A stretch of 64,000 nt of DNA from a virus. The notes beneath the pieces were generated by a model. It saw nothing but the letters and a program-made list of their open reading frames with translations, was not told where the DNA came from and did not search any database. The translations under genes were made by a program, and so were the position numbers. This document shows positions 31,515 through 40,954 of this stretch, in pieces. The stretch is taken from IMG/VR virus record IMGVR_UViG_3300028840_003688, positions 26,872-90,871 of that record. One strand, given 5' to 3'. Positions within the stretch are counted from its first letter, which is position 1; each line of letters begins with the position of its first letter.

Positions 31515-34412
31515 TCAGAGGACAACCGGATCGCCCACCTGGATGATGCAGATCGCGTTACCGCCAGAGATTTCTTGGATCTTCCCCATGCGAAGCACGG
31601 TATCGCCGCTGGTCGTGGGCGCCGTCAGCGTAAGCTGGCCCTGCGTCGTGGAGAGGAAGAAGGTTTGGCCGACATTGGCCGCACCGGGCGCAACATCGAA
31701 GATGGCCGTGGGAATGGTCGCCTGACCATTCACAACGATGTCGTGAGAAGCCGCTGCTACACCAGCCGTAGCCGCCACGCCAACCGCGTTGGTTCGACCT
31801 GCAGCGTTCGCATCCGCGTTCTGCGAGCGGGCGTTGCCCGCCGCATCCGTGAAAACGACCGGGGCGCCGATGGCGATAGCCTCGTTCGCCGTCTGACTGA
31901 TGAGCGTAGCCAGCGAAGACGAAGCAGCACCACCAGGAGGCGTGAGCTGCCGGACGTTGCCAGCGCTGTCCTGGTAGAACAGCTCCGTGACGGAGGATAC
32001 GTCTTTGGTGTAGAGACGGCCTCGGTTTGCAACGTTGCCCGGGTCAACCAGGCGCTCCCGCATGTCGAGAAAGGAGCCGTTGTTGAGGTTGTCACCTCGG
32101 AGGTAGAGGCCGCCATCACCTACAATGTCGACACTAGGAGCACCAGTGATGTTGCCCAGCTCGATGTTGTTGGAGCCGCCCGCGTTGATGTTGATGTAGT
32201 CGCGAGAAGTGCCAGCTTCCGTGACCCGCCAGCTAAAGTTGGCTGCGCGAATCGTGAAGAGCATCGAAGGCGTGTTGGCGCCGCCATTCCCGAACGACAT
32301 CGACTCAGCAGCGGTGAACGTGTCGATCTCGATGTAGTTGTTGATGTTCTCGCGAATGAGGAACGCGTTGTTGGTGTTGTCCGCGATGTTGATGTCCGTG
32401 AGGATGGTCGAGACACCCGTCGCCGGACCGAGGTTGATCTCAGTGCCATCGAAGGTGAAGTCCGCAGAGCCGCCGAAAGCACCAGCGTTGTTGAACTGCA
32501 CCGAGTCGAATGGAGCGGCCGGCGTCGCTGCAGGTAGAGGCGTGATCTGACGAACGTTGCCGGCGCTGTCCTGGTAGAAAAGCTCGGTCGTGCCAGCAAC
32601 GTCCTTGGTGTAGACCTTGCCAGCGTTCGCCGTCGCACCCGGATCACCAACACGCTCAGTGATGACGAACTGAGAACCGCCATCCAGGCGGAAGTCGCCA
32701 GAGCCGAAGGCTACGATGTCCGGGTTCGTCGTCGCGTTGCCAAGACTGATCTGCTCCAGACCGTTGACCGTCGTGATGTTGAGGTAGACGTCAGTGTCAT
32801 CTGCGATGACCTGGAAGGCGTCCGCCGTGTTGTCACCCACGTTGGACTTGACGTTGGTCGTCGAAACACCGGTGACAGGGCCGAGGAAGATGTCCGTGCC
32901 GTCGAAGGTAAAGTTGGCGTTGCCGTCGAACGAACCAGCGTTGTTGAACTGGACTTGAGTGTTGGCACCACCGGGGGTGGTCGCGGCAGGGAGCGGCGTG
33001 AGCTGCCGAACGTTACCGGCGCTGTCCTGGTAGAACAGCTCTGTAGTACCCGACACATCCTTCGTGTAGACCTTGCCCTCGTTGACCGCACCACCGGGGT
33101 CACCGACTCGCTCCAAGAAGATGAGCTGCGCGCCACCGTCGATGCGAACATCACCAGCGCCCGCAAAGGAGACGTCAGGGTCCGACGTCGCGTTGCCGAT
33201 CGTGATGATCTCGTTCGCGTTGGTCGTGTCGATGTTGAGGTAGATCTCCGAGCTGTTGGCGATGACCTCCAACCCGTTCGCGTTGTTGTCCGGGATGTTG
33301 ATCCTCGTCGAGGTAGCAGAAAGACCAGTCGCCGGACCGAGGAAGATGTCCGTGCCGTCGAACGTGAAGTTGTTGTTGCCGTCGAAGGAACCAGCGTTGT
33401 TGTACTGGACGTTGGTGTTGACACCGCCAGGAGAAACGGTTGCTGTCGGAGGCGTCAGCTGACGGACGTTGCCCGAACTGTCCTGGTAGAACAGCTCCGT
33501 AGTACCCGACACATCCTTCGTGTAGACCTTGCCGCGATCCGCCGTAGCACCGGGGTCGCCGACTCGCTCCTCGATGCTGAGCTGAAGCGGTCCGATCTGA
33601 ATGTCCGAGGTGTTCGTGATGCCGATGCTCACGATGCCATCGGTACCAGCGCCAGAAGCCGCGCCACCGTTGATGCTGACACTAGAACCGTTGGCGCCAC
33701 CGCCACCGCCGTCAGCGCCAGCCGCGCCACCGGAAATAAACACCGGAGAGCCAGCACCAGCAGGCTGCGTCGCATCACCATCGCCACCGGGGCCACCACG
33801 TACGATGGTCAGACCACCAGCAGCACCAGGGTTACCACCACCAGCAGCGGCCCCCTCACCGCCCACGATGGTCAGCGTGCCACCCGCAGTTGTCGAGCCA
33901 GCGACATCAGCGGCGATGCTGATCTCGTGCGCAAGGCCCTCGATGAAGATGATGTCCTGCTGACCAACCGTGCCGACGCGAGACACGAAGGAGACCGTGT
34001 CCGTCACAGCGTCACCGAAGGTGACGTTGCCGTTGAAGGTCGCATTCGCCTGGAAGGTCGCGCCACCGTTGAAAATCTCGGTGCCATCAACAACCAGGTC
34101 CCCGAGAATGGTCGTGGTCTGACCCACTCGGCTGATGTTGATGTCGCCCGTCGGAGCAAGCGTTCCGAGGTTGATGACGTGACCACCGCCGCCGGGGTCA
34201 GCGTTGATGTCGGTGACGTCCAGCGTCTTGCCGCCACCAGCTACGCCGATCTGAACCAGCGCACCGTCAGGGGAGAGGACCAGGTCTGCTGCGCCACCCG
34301 TAGGAGTGACGATGGAGCCCGTCACGGGGTTCGTGCCGAGAATCAGCGCATCGGTGTCTCCCACCTGGCGAGTGATCCCAGCCTGAATAGTCAATGCTTT
34401 GCTATCAGCCAT
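31515..34412 (-). CDS. large modular fibre/adhesin-like repeat protein
   Basis: A 965-residue Gly/Asn-rich repeat protein paralogous to the one at 4719-8042. It opens with strand modules (LVLSPDGALVQIGVAGGGK), a Gly-rich collagen-like stretch (about 190-260), then four copies of the unit ERVGDP..A..G.VYTKD.SG.TELFYQDS.GNVRQLTP. Residues 665-787 are nearly identical to its paralogue. The C-terminal 110 residues (AIAIGAPVVFTDAAGN ... FFLSTTQGQLTLTAP) form a module also found at the end of the 34697-35464 protein. Probably a spike or fibre shaft. Confidence 0.8.
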   Translation of the reverse strand: MADSKALTIQAGITRQVGDTDALILGTNPVTGSIVTPTGGAADLVLSPDGALVQIGVAGGGKTLDVTDINADPGGGGHVINLGTLAPTGDINISRVGQTTTILGDLVVDGTEIFNGGATFQANATFNGNVTFGDAVTDTVSFVSRVGTVGQQDIIFIEGLAHEISIAADVAGSTTAGGTLTIVGGEGAAAGGGNPGAAGGLTIVRGGPGGDGDATQPAGAGSPVFISGGAAGADGGGGGANGSSVSINGGAASGAGTDGIVSIGITNTSDIQIGPLQLSIEERVGDPGATADRGKVYTKDVSGTTELFYQDSSGNVRQLTPPTATVSPGGVNTNVQYNNAGSFDGNNNFTFDGTDIFLGPATGLSATSTRINIPDNNANGLEVIANSSEIYLNIDTTNANEIITIGNATSDPDVSFAGAGDVRIDGGAQLIFLERVGDPGGAVNEGKVYTKDVSGTTELFYQDSAGNVRQLTPLPAATTPGGANTQVQFNNAGSFDGNANFTFDGTDIFLGPVTGVSTTNVKSNVGDNTADAFQVIADDTDVYLNITTVNGLEQISLGNATTNPDIVAFGSGDFRLDGGSQFVITERVGDPGATANAGKVYTKDVAGTTELFYQDSAGNVRQITPLPAATPAAPFDSVQFNNAGAFGGSADFTFDGTEINLGPATGVSTILTDINIADNTNNAFLIRENINNYIEIDTFTAAESMSFGNGGANTPSMLFTIRAANFSWRVTEAGTSRDYININAGGSNNIELGNITGAPSVDIVGDGGLYLRGDNLNNGSFLDMRERLVDPGNVANRGRLYTKDVSSVTELFYQDSAGNVRQLTPPGGAASSSLATLISQTANEAIAIGAPVVFTDAAGNARSQNADANAAGRTNAVGVAATAGVAAASHDIVVNGQATIPTAIFDVAPGAANVGQTFFLSTTQGQLTLTAPTTSGDTVLRMGKIQEISGGNAICIIQVGDPVVL
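32052..32420 (-). repeat. fibre segment duplicated at 6933-7301
   Basis: It encodes 123 residues with only about seven substitutions relative to the segment at 6933-7301 on the + strand, while third-position changes are frequent. Confidence 0.85.
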
Positions 34413-34417
34413 TTGTC

Positions 34418-34687
34418 TTATCTTTCAAAAGGTTGCCGAGGAATCACTCGGGGTCGCTGTTCCGTGAATCGGGGGTCCGCACGCAATGCACGAAGGGTGA
34501 TGGGGTCAGTGAAATCGACAGGGTCACTGTTCTCGTCGGTGATGAGCTGACCGTCGGGGTAGCCACCAGGCTTGTTCAGAACCTGAGTTCCCGTCTTCGT
34601 AGGGATCCTCAGCTCATTCGTCGTTCCATAAGACGCGACGAAGCGAAAACCGAGTGCCGCTTCACCTTCGTATACGAACTGTGCCAT
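34418..34687 (-). CDS. small fibre-associated protein
   Basis: An 89-residue strand-rich protein (AQFVYEGEAALGFRFVASYG) encoded immediately before the large fibre gene. The ATG at 34687 is used; an in-frame TTG lies two codons upstream. Phage proteins of this size at this place often cap or fold fibres, but this is by position only. Confidence 0.6.
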   Translation of the reverse strand: MAQFVYEGEAALGFRFVASYGTTNELRIPTKTGTQVLNKPGGYPDGQLITDENSDPVDFTDPITLRALRADPRFTEQRPRVIPRQPFER

Positions 34688-34696
34688 GCTCAATCT

Positions 34697-35464
34697 TTAC
34701 TGCAATTGCGTGAAGTTACGCTCGATCAAGACAACCAGAGTGGTCGCGTTGCGAGCAAAACCAACCTCCTGAACGATCTCACCAGGAGCCGTCGGAGGAA
34801 CATTCGTCAAAATACCAGGAGTTGTGGAAAGATAGTAGGTGTCTCCCGCTACCAGGCCAGCAAAACCGCCCAACTCTCCAGCGTATTGGATCTCACACGT
34901 CGTCGCCGTGGGCTTGGCGATGACCACACCAACGCAAGGTCGGTCCGTTACGATGTTGGACGCTGCCTGGTCCACGTTGTCCGCCGCCGAGAGGAACACC
35001 GCATCGTTCACATTTACCGTTGCCGGGCAGTTATAGACTGCACTCGTGAGAGAACCAGAAGAACCGCCAGGTCCAAACACCTGGTACGGGCCACCGTTGA
35101 CGCTGACCTCGAACTGCTGAAGCACCTCGTTGTAGCGAACGCGACCCTCGTTCAGGTTGCTGACAGCAGCCGTAGAACCGCCAGAAAGCTCGAAGAAGGC
35201 TCCGTTGCCTGCCGTCGAATCTTCGATACGAACGAAGGTGTCGATGAAGCCCGTCAGTTCAAGGTTGCCCTCGACACGAAGTGTCCCAACGATCCGAACC
35301 TTCTCGCCACCAGCCATGGTGGATGCGCCGATAGCCACGGTGTTCGTCGGCGTGACAAGCTCGACGACCGTGCCCGTCGCCTGCCAAGGCGAAGGACCAC
35401 CGCCGCCGCCTCCAGGAGGCTGCGCGCGCGGAATAAACCGAAGGCTGGCGTTTTTGACAGTCAT
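34697..35464 (-). CDS. fibre-like protein sharing modules with the large repeat proteins
   Basis: A 255-residue protein built from modules seen elsewhere in the window. After a PPGGGGGGP linker, VAIGASTMAGGEKVRIVGTL matches VAIGATTMAGSEKLRIIGDV of the 4719 gene. GRVRYNEVLQQFEVSVNGGP matches GRLRYNATTSQLEFSANGGA. The C-terminal 110 residues (DAVFLSAADNVDQ...TYYLSTTPGILTNVPP) correspond to the C-terminal module of the 31515 gene. It is thus a short fibre assembled from the same parts. The ATG at 35464 overlaps the previous stop. Confidence 0.75.
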   Translation of the reverse strand: MTVKNASLRFIPRAQPPGGGGGGPSPWQATGTVVELVTPTNTVAIGASTMAGGEKVRIVGTLRVEGNLELTGFIDTFVRIEDSTAGNGAFFELSGGSTAAVSNLNEGRVRYNEVLQQFEVSVNGGPYQVFGPGGSSGSLTSAVYNCPATVNVNDAVFLSAADNVDQAASNIVTDRPCVGVVIAKPTATTCEIQYAGELGGFAGLVAGDTYYLSTTPGILTNVPPTAPGEIVQEVGFARNATTLVVLIERNFTQLQ

Positions 35465-36264
35465 CAGGGAGACGTGCCGATAGACACGTAGACGGCGGCC
35501 CGCGCTGCTGCACCAGGGCCGAAGAGGTTCGCAAGATTTTCATCCGCCTGGCCGGCGGCAAAATCGTAGTCCGTCGGCGTGGCCCCGCGAGTCAGCCCAA
35601 TGAGCAGCTCGTCCCCCGTCGCAGAGACCTCATGCACGACGTACAAAGGCTGCCCAGCATCTGCGAAAGACGCCGGATCTTGAACACCTTGCTGAATGAC
35701 ACCCGTGCCGCCACCCGGGACGAGGGGCTGCAGCAAGTTCGGGCTACCGAAGCGAATGTCCTCAGAACGACCATTCTGCGTCACACGAGCGAAGCCGGAC
35801 ACCGGCTCCGTCTGGACGTAGATAGTCCCACTGTTCGCCGCAGGGATGAGCACGCGCTCTTCCGTCTGAGGACCCGAAGTGTCAGGCACACCCTCGCTCG
35901 GCGTCAAGTGGAAGGGGATCTGATTGTCGTTCTGGAAGTCCAAGAGCGTTCGGTAGCGCCACCAGAAGCTCCAGGTGTACGGCAAGACGTTGACGCCGTC
36001 GTTGTACGTGATCTGAGGGACCCAGATGAGAACACGGGCGCCCTCAGGAACAGAAAGGCCACCGACGAGATTGGGATCGTACCCTTGCTTGCCCTGCGAC
36101 GCGAGAGGATCGATCGCACGACCACGTTCGGTGAACATGATGGGGGTGTCTACCGGCTGACCGCTGTAATCCGTGGTGAAGCCGTCATAGGGCACAAGTG
36201 AGCGGACCAGCCCGAACTGGGCATCCGCCATCACGGTCGTCGTCGTCGGTAGCGCTTCACTCAT
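35464..36264 (-). CDS. probable structural protein of fibre cluster
   Basis: A 266-residue beta-rich protein with an ALPTTTTVMADAQFG start and central strands such as GARVLIWVPQITYNDGVNVL and TIYVQTEPVSGFARVTQNG. The ATG at 36264 has a GAGGAAGACGAAG ribosome-binding stretch. It is first of the fibre group after the membrane protein block and may be the anchoring or collar part. No named family. Confidence 0.65.
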   Translation of the reverse strand: MSEALPTTTTVMADAQFGLVRSLVPYDGFTTDYSGQPVDTPIMFTERGRAIDPLASQGKQGYDPNLVGGLSVPEGARVLIWVPQITYNDGVNVLPYTWSFWWRYRTLLDFQNDNQIPFHLTPSEGVPDTSGPQTEERVLIPAANSGTIYVQTEPVSGFARVTQNGRSEDIRFGSPNLLQPLVPGGGTGVIQQGVQDPASFADAGQPLYVVHEVSATGDELLIGLTRGATPTDYDFAAGQADENLANLFGPGAAARAAVYVSIGTSP

Positions 36265-36275
36265 CTTCGTCTTCC

Positions 36276-37007
36276 TCAGGGACCAACCGGCCGGATATCG
36301 CAATCTTCAGGCGCGTTCTGAGAGAACTCCTTGTAGTTCCGGCGCCCACCACCAGAGGATTTGCGCTTCGACTCAGCGTTCTTCTTCATGTCGCGATCTG
36401 AGACGAAGTAATACCAGAGAGCACCCGCTCCGACCGCAGAAACAACGGCGTAGGTGCCAGAAATCTTCGCCTCACGGTCGTCCGCTCCGGAAGTGAAGTA
36501 CTTCATCGCTCGATACGCATTGACGGCGGCCCCTGCTGCCAGCCCGCCGGCTAGGCCCCCGAAGGGGCCTCCGTAGTACGTGCCCACAGCAGCACCGCCA
36601 GCCACGCCGATGACAGACAGGCCCAGATTGTGCCCCACCATGTCCTCTTCGTACTCGCCCAAGTCGTCCATCGGGTAGCGAGCAGGCGCAGGCTGAACTC
36701 GAAGAGGAGGACCCGGCATGCGCGGCATCGGCGAAACTGCTGGAAGCGGTACTTCCGAAGGACCGAAGTTGTAGCCCCGCGGCGGAGGCGGAGGATTCTG
36801 CTGGCTCTTCGTCCTGTCAATAGACGGGCCAGGCGTTGCTTGTGCAAATATTCCGCCACCTTCGTAGGTGGTCGTCGAAGGGATGGCACCCTTCGGAGCA
36901 ACCGTCTGATGCTCGGCGGGTACCGCCGCAGGGGGCGTGTAGGTAGGCGGAGCAAAATCTCCACCAGGGGCTCCCCCAGCCGCCAAATCATCAAAAGGGT
37001 TGTTCAT
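36276..37007 (-). CDS. membrane protein with Pro-rich N-terminal domain
   Basis: A 243-residue protein. Residues 1-120 are Pro-rich and disordered-looking (YTPPAAVPAEHQ; PPPPPRGYNFGPS). Then come glycine-zipper hydrophobic segments (LGLSVIGVAGGAAVGTYYGG, GGLAGGLAAGAAV) and a further span (TYAVVSAVGAGALWYYFV) followed by a basic tail. The architecture matches neighbouring anchored proteins. It may connect the membrane to the fibre cluster. Confidence 0.7.
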   Translation of the reverse strand: MNNPFDDLAAGGAPGGDFAPPTYTPPAAVPAEHQTVAPKGAIPSTTTYEGGGIFAQATPGPSIDRTKSQQNPPPPPRGYNFGPSEVPLPAVSPMPRMPGPPLRVQPAPARYPMDDLGEYEEDMVGHNLGLSVIGVAGGAAVGTYYGGPFGGLAGGLAAGAAVNAYRAMKYFTSGADDREAKISGTYAVVSAVGAGALWYYFVSDRDMKKNAESKRKSSGGGRRNYKEFSQNAPEDCDIRPVGP

Positions 37008-37021
37008 CTCGAAAGTTTACC

Positions 37022-38047
37022 TCAGCGGTTCGATCTCATCCACGAAACAAGGGAGAAGCCAGCGACAGCTCCCGCAGCGAAATAGAGCACCTGCTCCGAG
37101 CCACCCATGGCTGCGACCATCGTGGGCTTGGGAGGCTGCGCACTTGGCGCATGAGGGGGATTTTTTGGCGACGGCTTGGGCGTCGGGAGGGGCTTGGGCT
37201 TGTCCGTCCCAGGCGGAGCAGGCTTCGGCGGAGGAAGGTCCTTTTGCCGCACACCAGGGTGACGGTACTCGGGGAGCTTCCCCTCGTGAGAGATGATCGG
37301 CCAATACTTCTCGCTCGTCGCGAGGTACGGAACCGTCGTCGGGATGCACTCCGCCAAGTCCGGGTCGCAAAGCTTCCCATCGAGGCGAAGCAAGCGAACC
37401 GTCTGACTGTAGTCCGTGTAGCCGATGGGATGGGCCAAAGCCTGCGGCTGAAGCACCCCGACCTCACCAGGGAAGAGGATCGACTTGTAGTGCCCCTTGG
37501 CTGGCGTGATGTGCCAGCCGTACTCTGCACCCATGCCTGGACGCTGCCAGAGCGACTTGGCGAACACCCAGTCTTTGCCTTGACCGGCTACGAGCGGCGG
37601 CTTGTCGAACCGCTTGTTCATCATCGCGTCGAAGATCTGCGCATCGACCGCCTGACTCTGCTCCACCATCCGGTTGGTGTGAGCCATCGTTCCGTCGGCG
37701 TACCAGTTCCTGGCAATAGGCTGAAGCTTGATGTCAGCGGCGCGGTAGATCTCATCACTGAGCTTGGAAGTCAGCAACGTGACCCCCAGCTCATCAGCGA
37801 TCCGTTGAGCTGCCTCGTGACTCGTCGTCACACGAACCGAGTCCTCTGCGTCTCCGATCCGAAGCGTGTCCTGGCTCGCGTAGAGCGTCACCAGCTCCTG
37901 ATTCGGACCCACGACTTGAAAAGGAATCCAGTTGATAGGCGCGTAGTCACCTCGGCGCACAGCGTCGAGGATCATCGAGTCCCGCCGCTTGAACTCGTCG
38001 AGGTTCCTCCCCTTCGGGAGGGTCTGTACGAACGCGCTTCCCTTCAT
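37022..38047 (-). CDS. tail-anchored structural protein
   Basis: A 341-residue protein. The soluble domain (1-250) contains HYKSILFPGEVGVLQPQALA followed by HPIGYTDYSQTVRLL, a pattern I have seen in uncharacterised proteins of environmental bacteria and phages but cannot name. A Pro/Lys-rich linker (KPKPLPTPKPSPKNPP) precedes one C-terminal span (VLYFAAGAVAGFSLVSWMRSNR). The ATG at 38047 starts just after the upstream stop; the longer frame is a shadow. Confidence 0.65.
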   Translation of the reverse strand: MKGSAFVQTLPKGRNLDEFKRRDSMILDAVRRGDYAPINWIPFQVVGPNQELVTLYASQDTLRIGDAEDSVRVTTSHEAAQRIADELGVTLLTSKLSDEIYRAADIKLQPIARNWYADGTMAHTNRMVEQSQAVDAQIFDAMMNKRFDKPPLVAGQGKDWVFAKSLWQRPGMGAEYGWHITPAKGHYKSILFPGEVGVLQPQALAHPIGYTDYSQTVRLLRLDGKLCDPDLAECIPTTVPYLATSEKYWPIISHEGKLPEYRHPGVRQKDLPPPKPAPPGTDKPKPLPTPKPSPKNPPHAPSAQPPKPTMVAAMGGSEQVLYFAAGAVAGFSLVSWMRSNR

Positions 38048-38051
38048 CGTC

Positions 38052-39116
38052 TCAGTCCAGATCGAGCATCCACACCTGACGGAAGAGGGCGTAGTCAGAA
38101 AGGGCAGAGCGGGCGCCGGCCTTGCTGCTGTTGTCGACGTACTCACTGCCCCGGACGCGCTCGGGACCAGAGCCAGGGCCGCCCATGACGTACTCAACGC
38201 CAGTAGCAGCAGCGACTTCATCGAGCGGAACAGGGCGTCCACGATGGGCCTTGAGGTAGTCACTGACAGCCTTCTTTTGCTCAGGAGTGAGCTGCTCCTT
38301 GAACACACGAGCGTTGCTCGTGTCAACCTTCCGGAAGCCCCAGCTCTGGCGAGCCTTGCCCTGCGCCGGGCGCGCGAGAGGACGATCGCCCATCATGCTC
38401 GTCGGTACCTGAACCCAAAGAAGCTCCTTGTCAGAGGCGTAGACTTCGACCGGTCGTCCGATCTCTTCAGCCTGTGCCGACCAGACCGCAACGAAGTACT
38501 GCGGAGGCATCGAGTCAGCGTCACGAAGCAAATCCCGAACAGCCTCTGAGTCCTTCTTGTCGAGACGGACCTTCATCGGCTGCGTCGCCGTGATGTAGAA
38601 GAGGTGCGACCACGACTTCCGAAGGATCTTCATCCCGTCGTTGTAGATGACCATGAAGTCGACCTGCTGCTCCACAGGATCCACGACCAAGTCGATCTCC
38701 TCGCCCGGCAAGAGCGCCTCCAGCTCCTTCATCGCAGCCTGAAAGCCCTTCGCAGCCTTGTTGATCTCAGACTTCGGACTCGTCGCAACCTTCTCGTCCC
38801 GGGTGAAAGCCTTCAGACGCGCCTGCGCGCCCTTGGTGACGTTGAACACGAACTGGACCGCCTCTTGAAGTCGATCCAAGTCATCCGTCGTCCAAGGCTC
38901 ACCGCCCTCGTACTTGTACTTCTCGTCCGTAACCTCTTCGTCCGCGATGAACATCGCCTGACCGACAGCACGACGGATGCTGCGCACCACATCGAGCTGA
39001 GACACCGGGGGAGGTTTCGGCGCACGCATCGCACGCTTCAATTCCGGACCCATCAGATACTGCGCGTTGCGCTGCGTCTTCCGAGTCGAAAGGCCCATTC
39101 GCTTGGTTTCAGCCAT
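38052..39116 (-). CDS. unknown protein in structural block
   Basis: A 354-residue soluble protein, helical in its first half (LDRLQEAVQFVFNVTKGAQA) and with strands in the middle (SWSHLFYITATQPMKVRL). No motif is recognised. Its position within the membrane-protein block suggests a particle-associated component. Confidence 0.65.
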   Translation of the reverse strand: MAETKRMGLSTRKTQRNAQYLMGPELKRAMRAPKPPPVSQLDVVRSIRRAVGQAMFIADEEVTDEKYKYEGGEPWTTDDLDRLQEAVQFVFNVTKGAQARLKAFTRDEKVATSPKSEINKAAKGFQAAMKELEALLPGEEIDLVVDPVEQQVDFMVIYNDGMKILRKSWSHLFYITATQPMKVRLDKKDSEAVRDLLRDADSMPPQYFVAVWSAQAEEIGRPVEVYASDKELLWVQVPTSMMGDRPLARPAQGKARQSWGFRKVDTSNARVFKEQLTPEQKKAVSDYLKAHRGRPVPLDEVAAATGVEYVMGGPGSGPERVRGSEYVDNSSKAGARSALSDYALFRQVWMLDLD

Positions 39117-39119
39117 GTC

Positions 39120-39728
39120 TCAACCTACAATCCCGTCTTTCTCGATATCGAGCGTCTTGCCAGTCACGAGCATCAAGGGACCTTCGCTCTTCGTGAACAC
39201 GAAGATGAAAGGCTCATCCTTGCCACAGCCAACCTCAGACCAACGAAACTTTGAAGCGCCCAGGTAACCGTGGCGCACCGTCGACTTGACGATCCCATCG
39301 TCACGGCCTCTGCCGAATTTCGGATCATCGTCGTCGCCACCCGTGTAGAGCTTCAAGTTGATCTCTTCGAAGAGGCCAAGGATGGCGAAGGAATCCGGCA
39401 TCGGAACCTCATCGAAGTAGACTTTCGGTCCGATGACCTTCCACTTCTTGTTCCGCTTGTAGTAGTCGTGAAGCAGCCCCGGCTTGACGAAAGCGCGGTT
39501 GCGACTCTCAGCAAGATGCTTGTACAGCTCGCCCGGACGAGCGCCCTTGTCGTTCTTCCGCTGCCACTTGTCAGAGCCATAGGCAACAGCGAGAGAATCT
39601 CCGACGTTCTGAAGGACACGCGGCCACTTCCAGCGGTACTTCTCTACGTACTCGACATCGCGATCGTTGAAGGTCTTGACCATCCCCCGCGCGAGGTCTT
39701 CCGCCTCATATACCTTGACCCTAGGCAT
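39120..39728 (-). CDS. unknown soluble protein
   Basis: A 202-residue protein with basic Trp-rich N-terminal half (EYVEKYRWKWPRVLQN) and strand-rich C-terminus (EPFIFVFTKSEGPLMLVTG). The ATG at 39728 is used since a longer frame runs over the upstream gene. It overlaps that gene by eight bases. Family not recognised. Confidence 0.65.
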   Translation of the reverse strand: MPRVKVYEAEDLARGMVKTFNDRDVEYVEKYRWKWPRVLQNVGDSLAVAYGSDKWQRKNDKGARPGELYKHLAESRNRAFVKPGLLHDYYKRNKKWKVIGPKVYFDEVPMPDSFAILGLFEEINLKLYTGGDDDDPKFGRGRDDGIVKSTVRHGYLGASKFRWSEVGCGKDEPFIFVFTKSEGPLMLVTGKTLDIEKDGIVG

Positions 39729-40125
39729 CTTTGTTCCCGACGAAGGATACCAGGAGAGCCGATCCTGCGCCAAGAGCCACACCAAGAGGTACGGAGCCTC
39801 CTCGCTCCTTCTGGATGTAGTAGCCCAAGCCACCCGCCACGAGAACGTAGGGGATCAGGAGAGGATTGCCCTTGAGATCGATGGAACCAATGCCTTGAAC
39901 CGGACGGTTCTTGCAGTTCACCACCATGCCCTTGGCTTCCCAGCCAGTGCCAGCACGGCGAACGCCCGACGGAAGCCTGCGCCCCGCGTCTGCTGCAGGA
40001 ACACCTACAGTGCCAGCCATCTGACCGTCACGAGGCGTCGGCAGGTCGCCGTTCGTAGGATGATGCCCTGGACCCTCAAAGTACTCGTAGAGGCCGAGCT
40101 TGTCGTTGAAGCAGGAGTACATCAT
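39721..40125 (-). CDS. membrane protein with two C-terminal spans
   Basis: A 134-residue protein. A soluble N-terminal part has scattered Cys (NDKLGLYEYFEGPGHH region), then two spans near the end (LLIPYVLVAGGLGYYIQ and VPLGVALGAGSALLVSFV) and a short charged tail. Paired ATG codons overlap the preceding stop. Member of the membrane-protein block. Confidence 0.65.
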   Translation of the reverse strand: MMYSCFNDKLGLYEYFEGPGHHPTNGDLPTPRDGQMAGTVGVPAADAGRRLPSGVRRAGTGWEAKGMVVNCKNRPVQGIGSIDLKGNPLLIPYVLVAGGLGYYIQKERGGSVPLGVALGAGSALLVSFVGNKDA

Positions 40126-40952
40126 CGGCTTTTCTCCAAGAGCTTGTCCGTGGCCCACGGCAACGCGTATCGGATCCCGATGTAGATGGCGCCCAAAGCC
40201 ATCACGACCTTCCCCGCTTCAGACGTGATACCCGCCCACGGATCCTTCGCCTGTAACTCCTTCGCAGCTTCGATGCACTTTTCAACGGTAGCAGTGTCGC
40301 CCTCGGCCTGAGCCTTCAAGCACTGCTCGCGCATGAGGTTGTTGTTCACCTCCAAGCGCCGAGAGATGAACATGTAGTTCACGATCACCGCCGCCAAACC
40401 GATGACCGTCACGACAACAGCCCAGACCGCCATCGCAGGGATCCCCATCGCCGCCGGAGTGCCCTCGAAGATGTAACGAAGATCGCCGTCCTGATCCATC
40501 TTGACGATCATCGCGAACGCCTGGAGACGGTCGTTCTCATCCGCCTGGGCCCAGTTCAAGCTGATGTTCGAGTTGGGGTCTGCGATCTCACGCACCACAC
40601 GACCGCTCATCCAAGGACCGAGTCCGATGGATGCGATGACGTAATTAGCGATCACCCAGTCTTGAACCCGCGCCGCGTTGCCCATGTTGAGCACGAGGTA
40701 ACGAGGAAGGCTCGTTTCCGGCGACTCCATCGCCTTGGAAAGGTCATCCTTGTTCCGCTCAGACCAGCCACTCACCTGGCTCATGACCTGACGAGCGCGC
40801 TCAGGGTCAAACTCGAAGTTGGGAGCGTACTTCCGCAGAGAAGCCTCTGCAGAAGCACGGGCAATCTGCAGGCGCTCCTGAGGCGTCGCGCCAGGAAACA
40901 CGGGGAGTGAGCCCTTGATCCGATTCAGGGCAAGCTGCTGCAGACGCTCCAT
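40122..40952 (-). CDS. membrane protein, unknown
   Basis: A 276-residue protein with a long helical N-terminal part, one strong central span (MAVWAVVVTVIGLAAVIVNY) and a second C-terminal hydrophobic segment (AGKVVMALGAIYIGIRYALP), with a soluble two-Cys domain between them. It is one of the larger membrane proteins in the block; a pore-like or scaffold role is possible but unsupported. Confidence 0.7.
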   Translation of the reverse strand: MERLQQLALNRIKGSLPVFPGATPQERLQIARASAEASLRKYAPNFEFDPERARQVMSQVSGWSERNKDDLSKAMESPETSLPRYLVLNMGNAARVQDWVIANYVIASIGLGPWMSGRVVREIADPNSNISLNWAQADENDRLQAFAMIVKMDQDGDLRYIFEGTPAAMGIPAMAVWAVVVTVIGLAAVIVNYMFISRRLEVNNNLMREQCLKAQAEGDTATVEKCIEAAKELQAKDPWAGITSEAGKVVMALGAIYIGIRYALPWATDKLLEKSR

Positions 40953-40954
40953 GC

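Noticed and set aside
30939-34550. Two + strand frames of over 500 residues opposite the fibre genes
   Set aside because: They read as Arg/Val/Asp-rich repeats because they are the reverse complement of the repetitive fibre gene. The minus-strand protein has fibre modules shared with two other genes.
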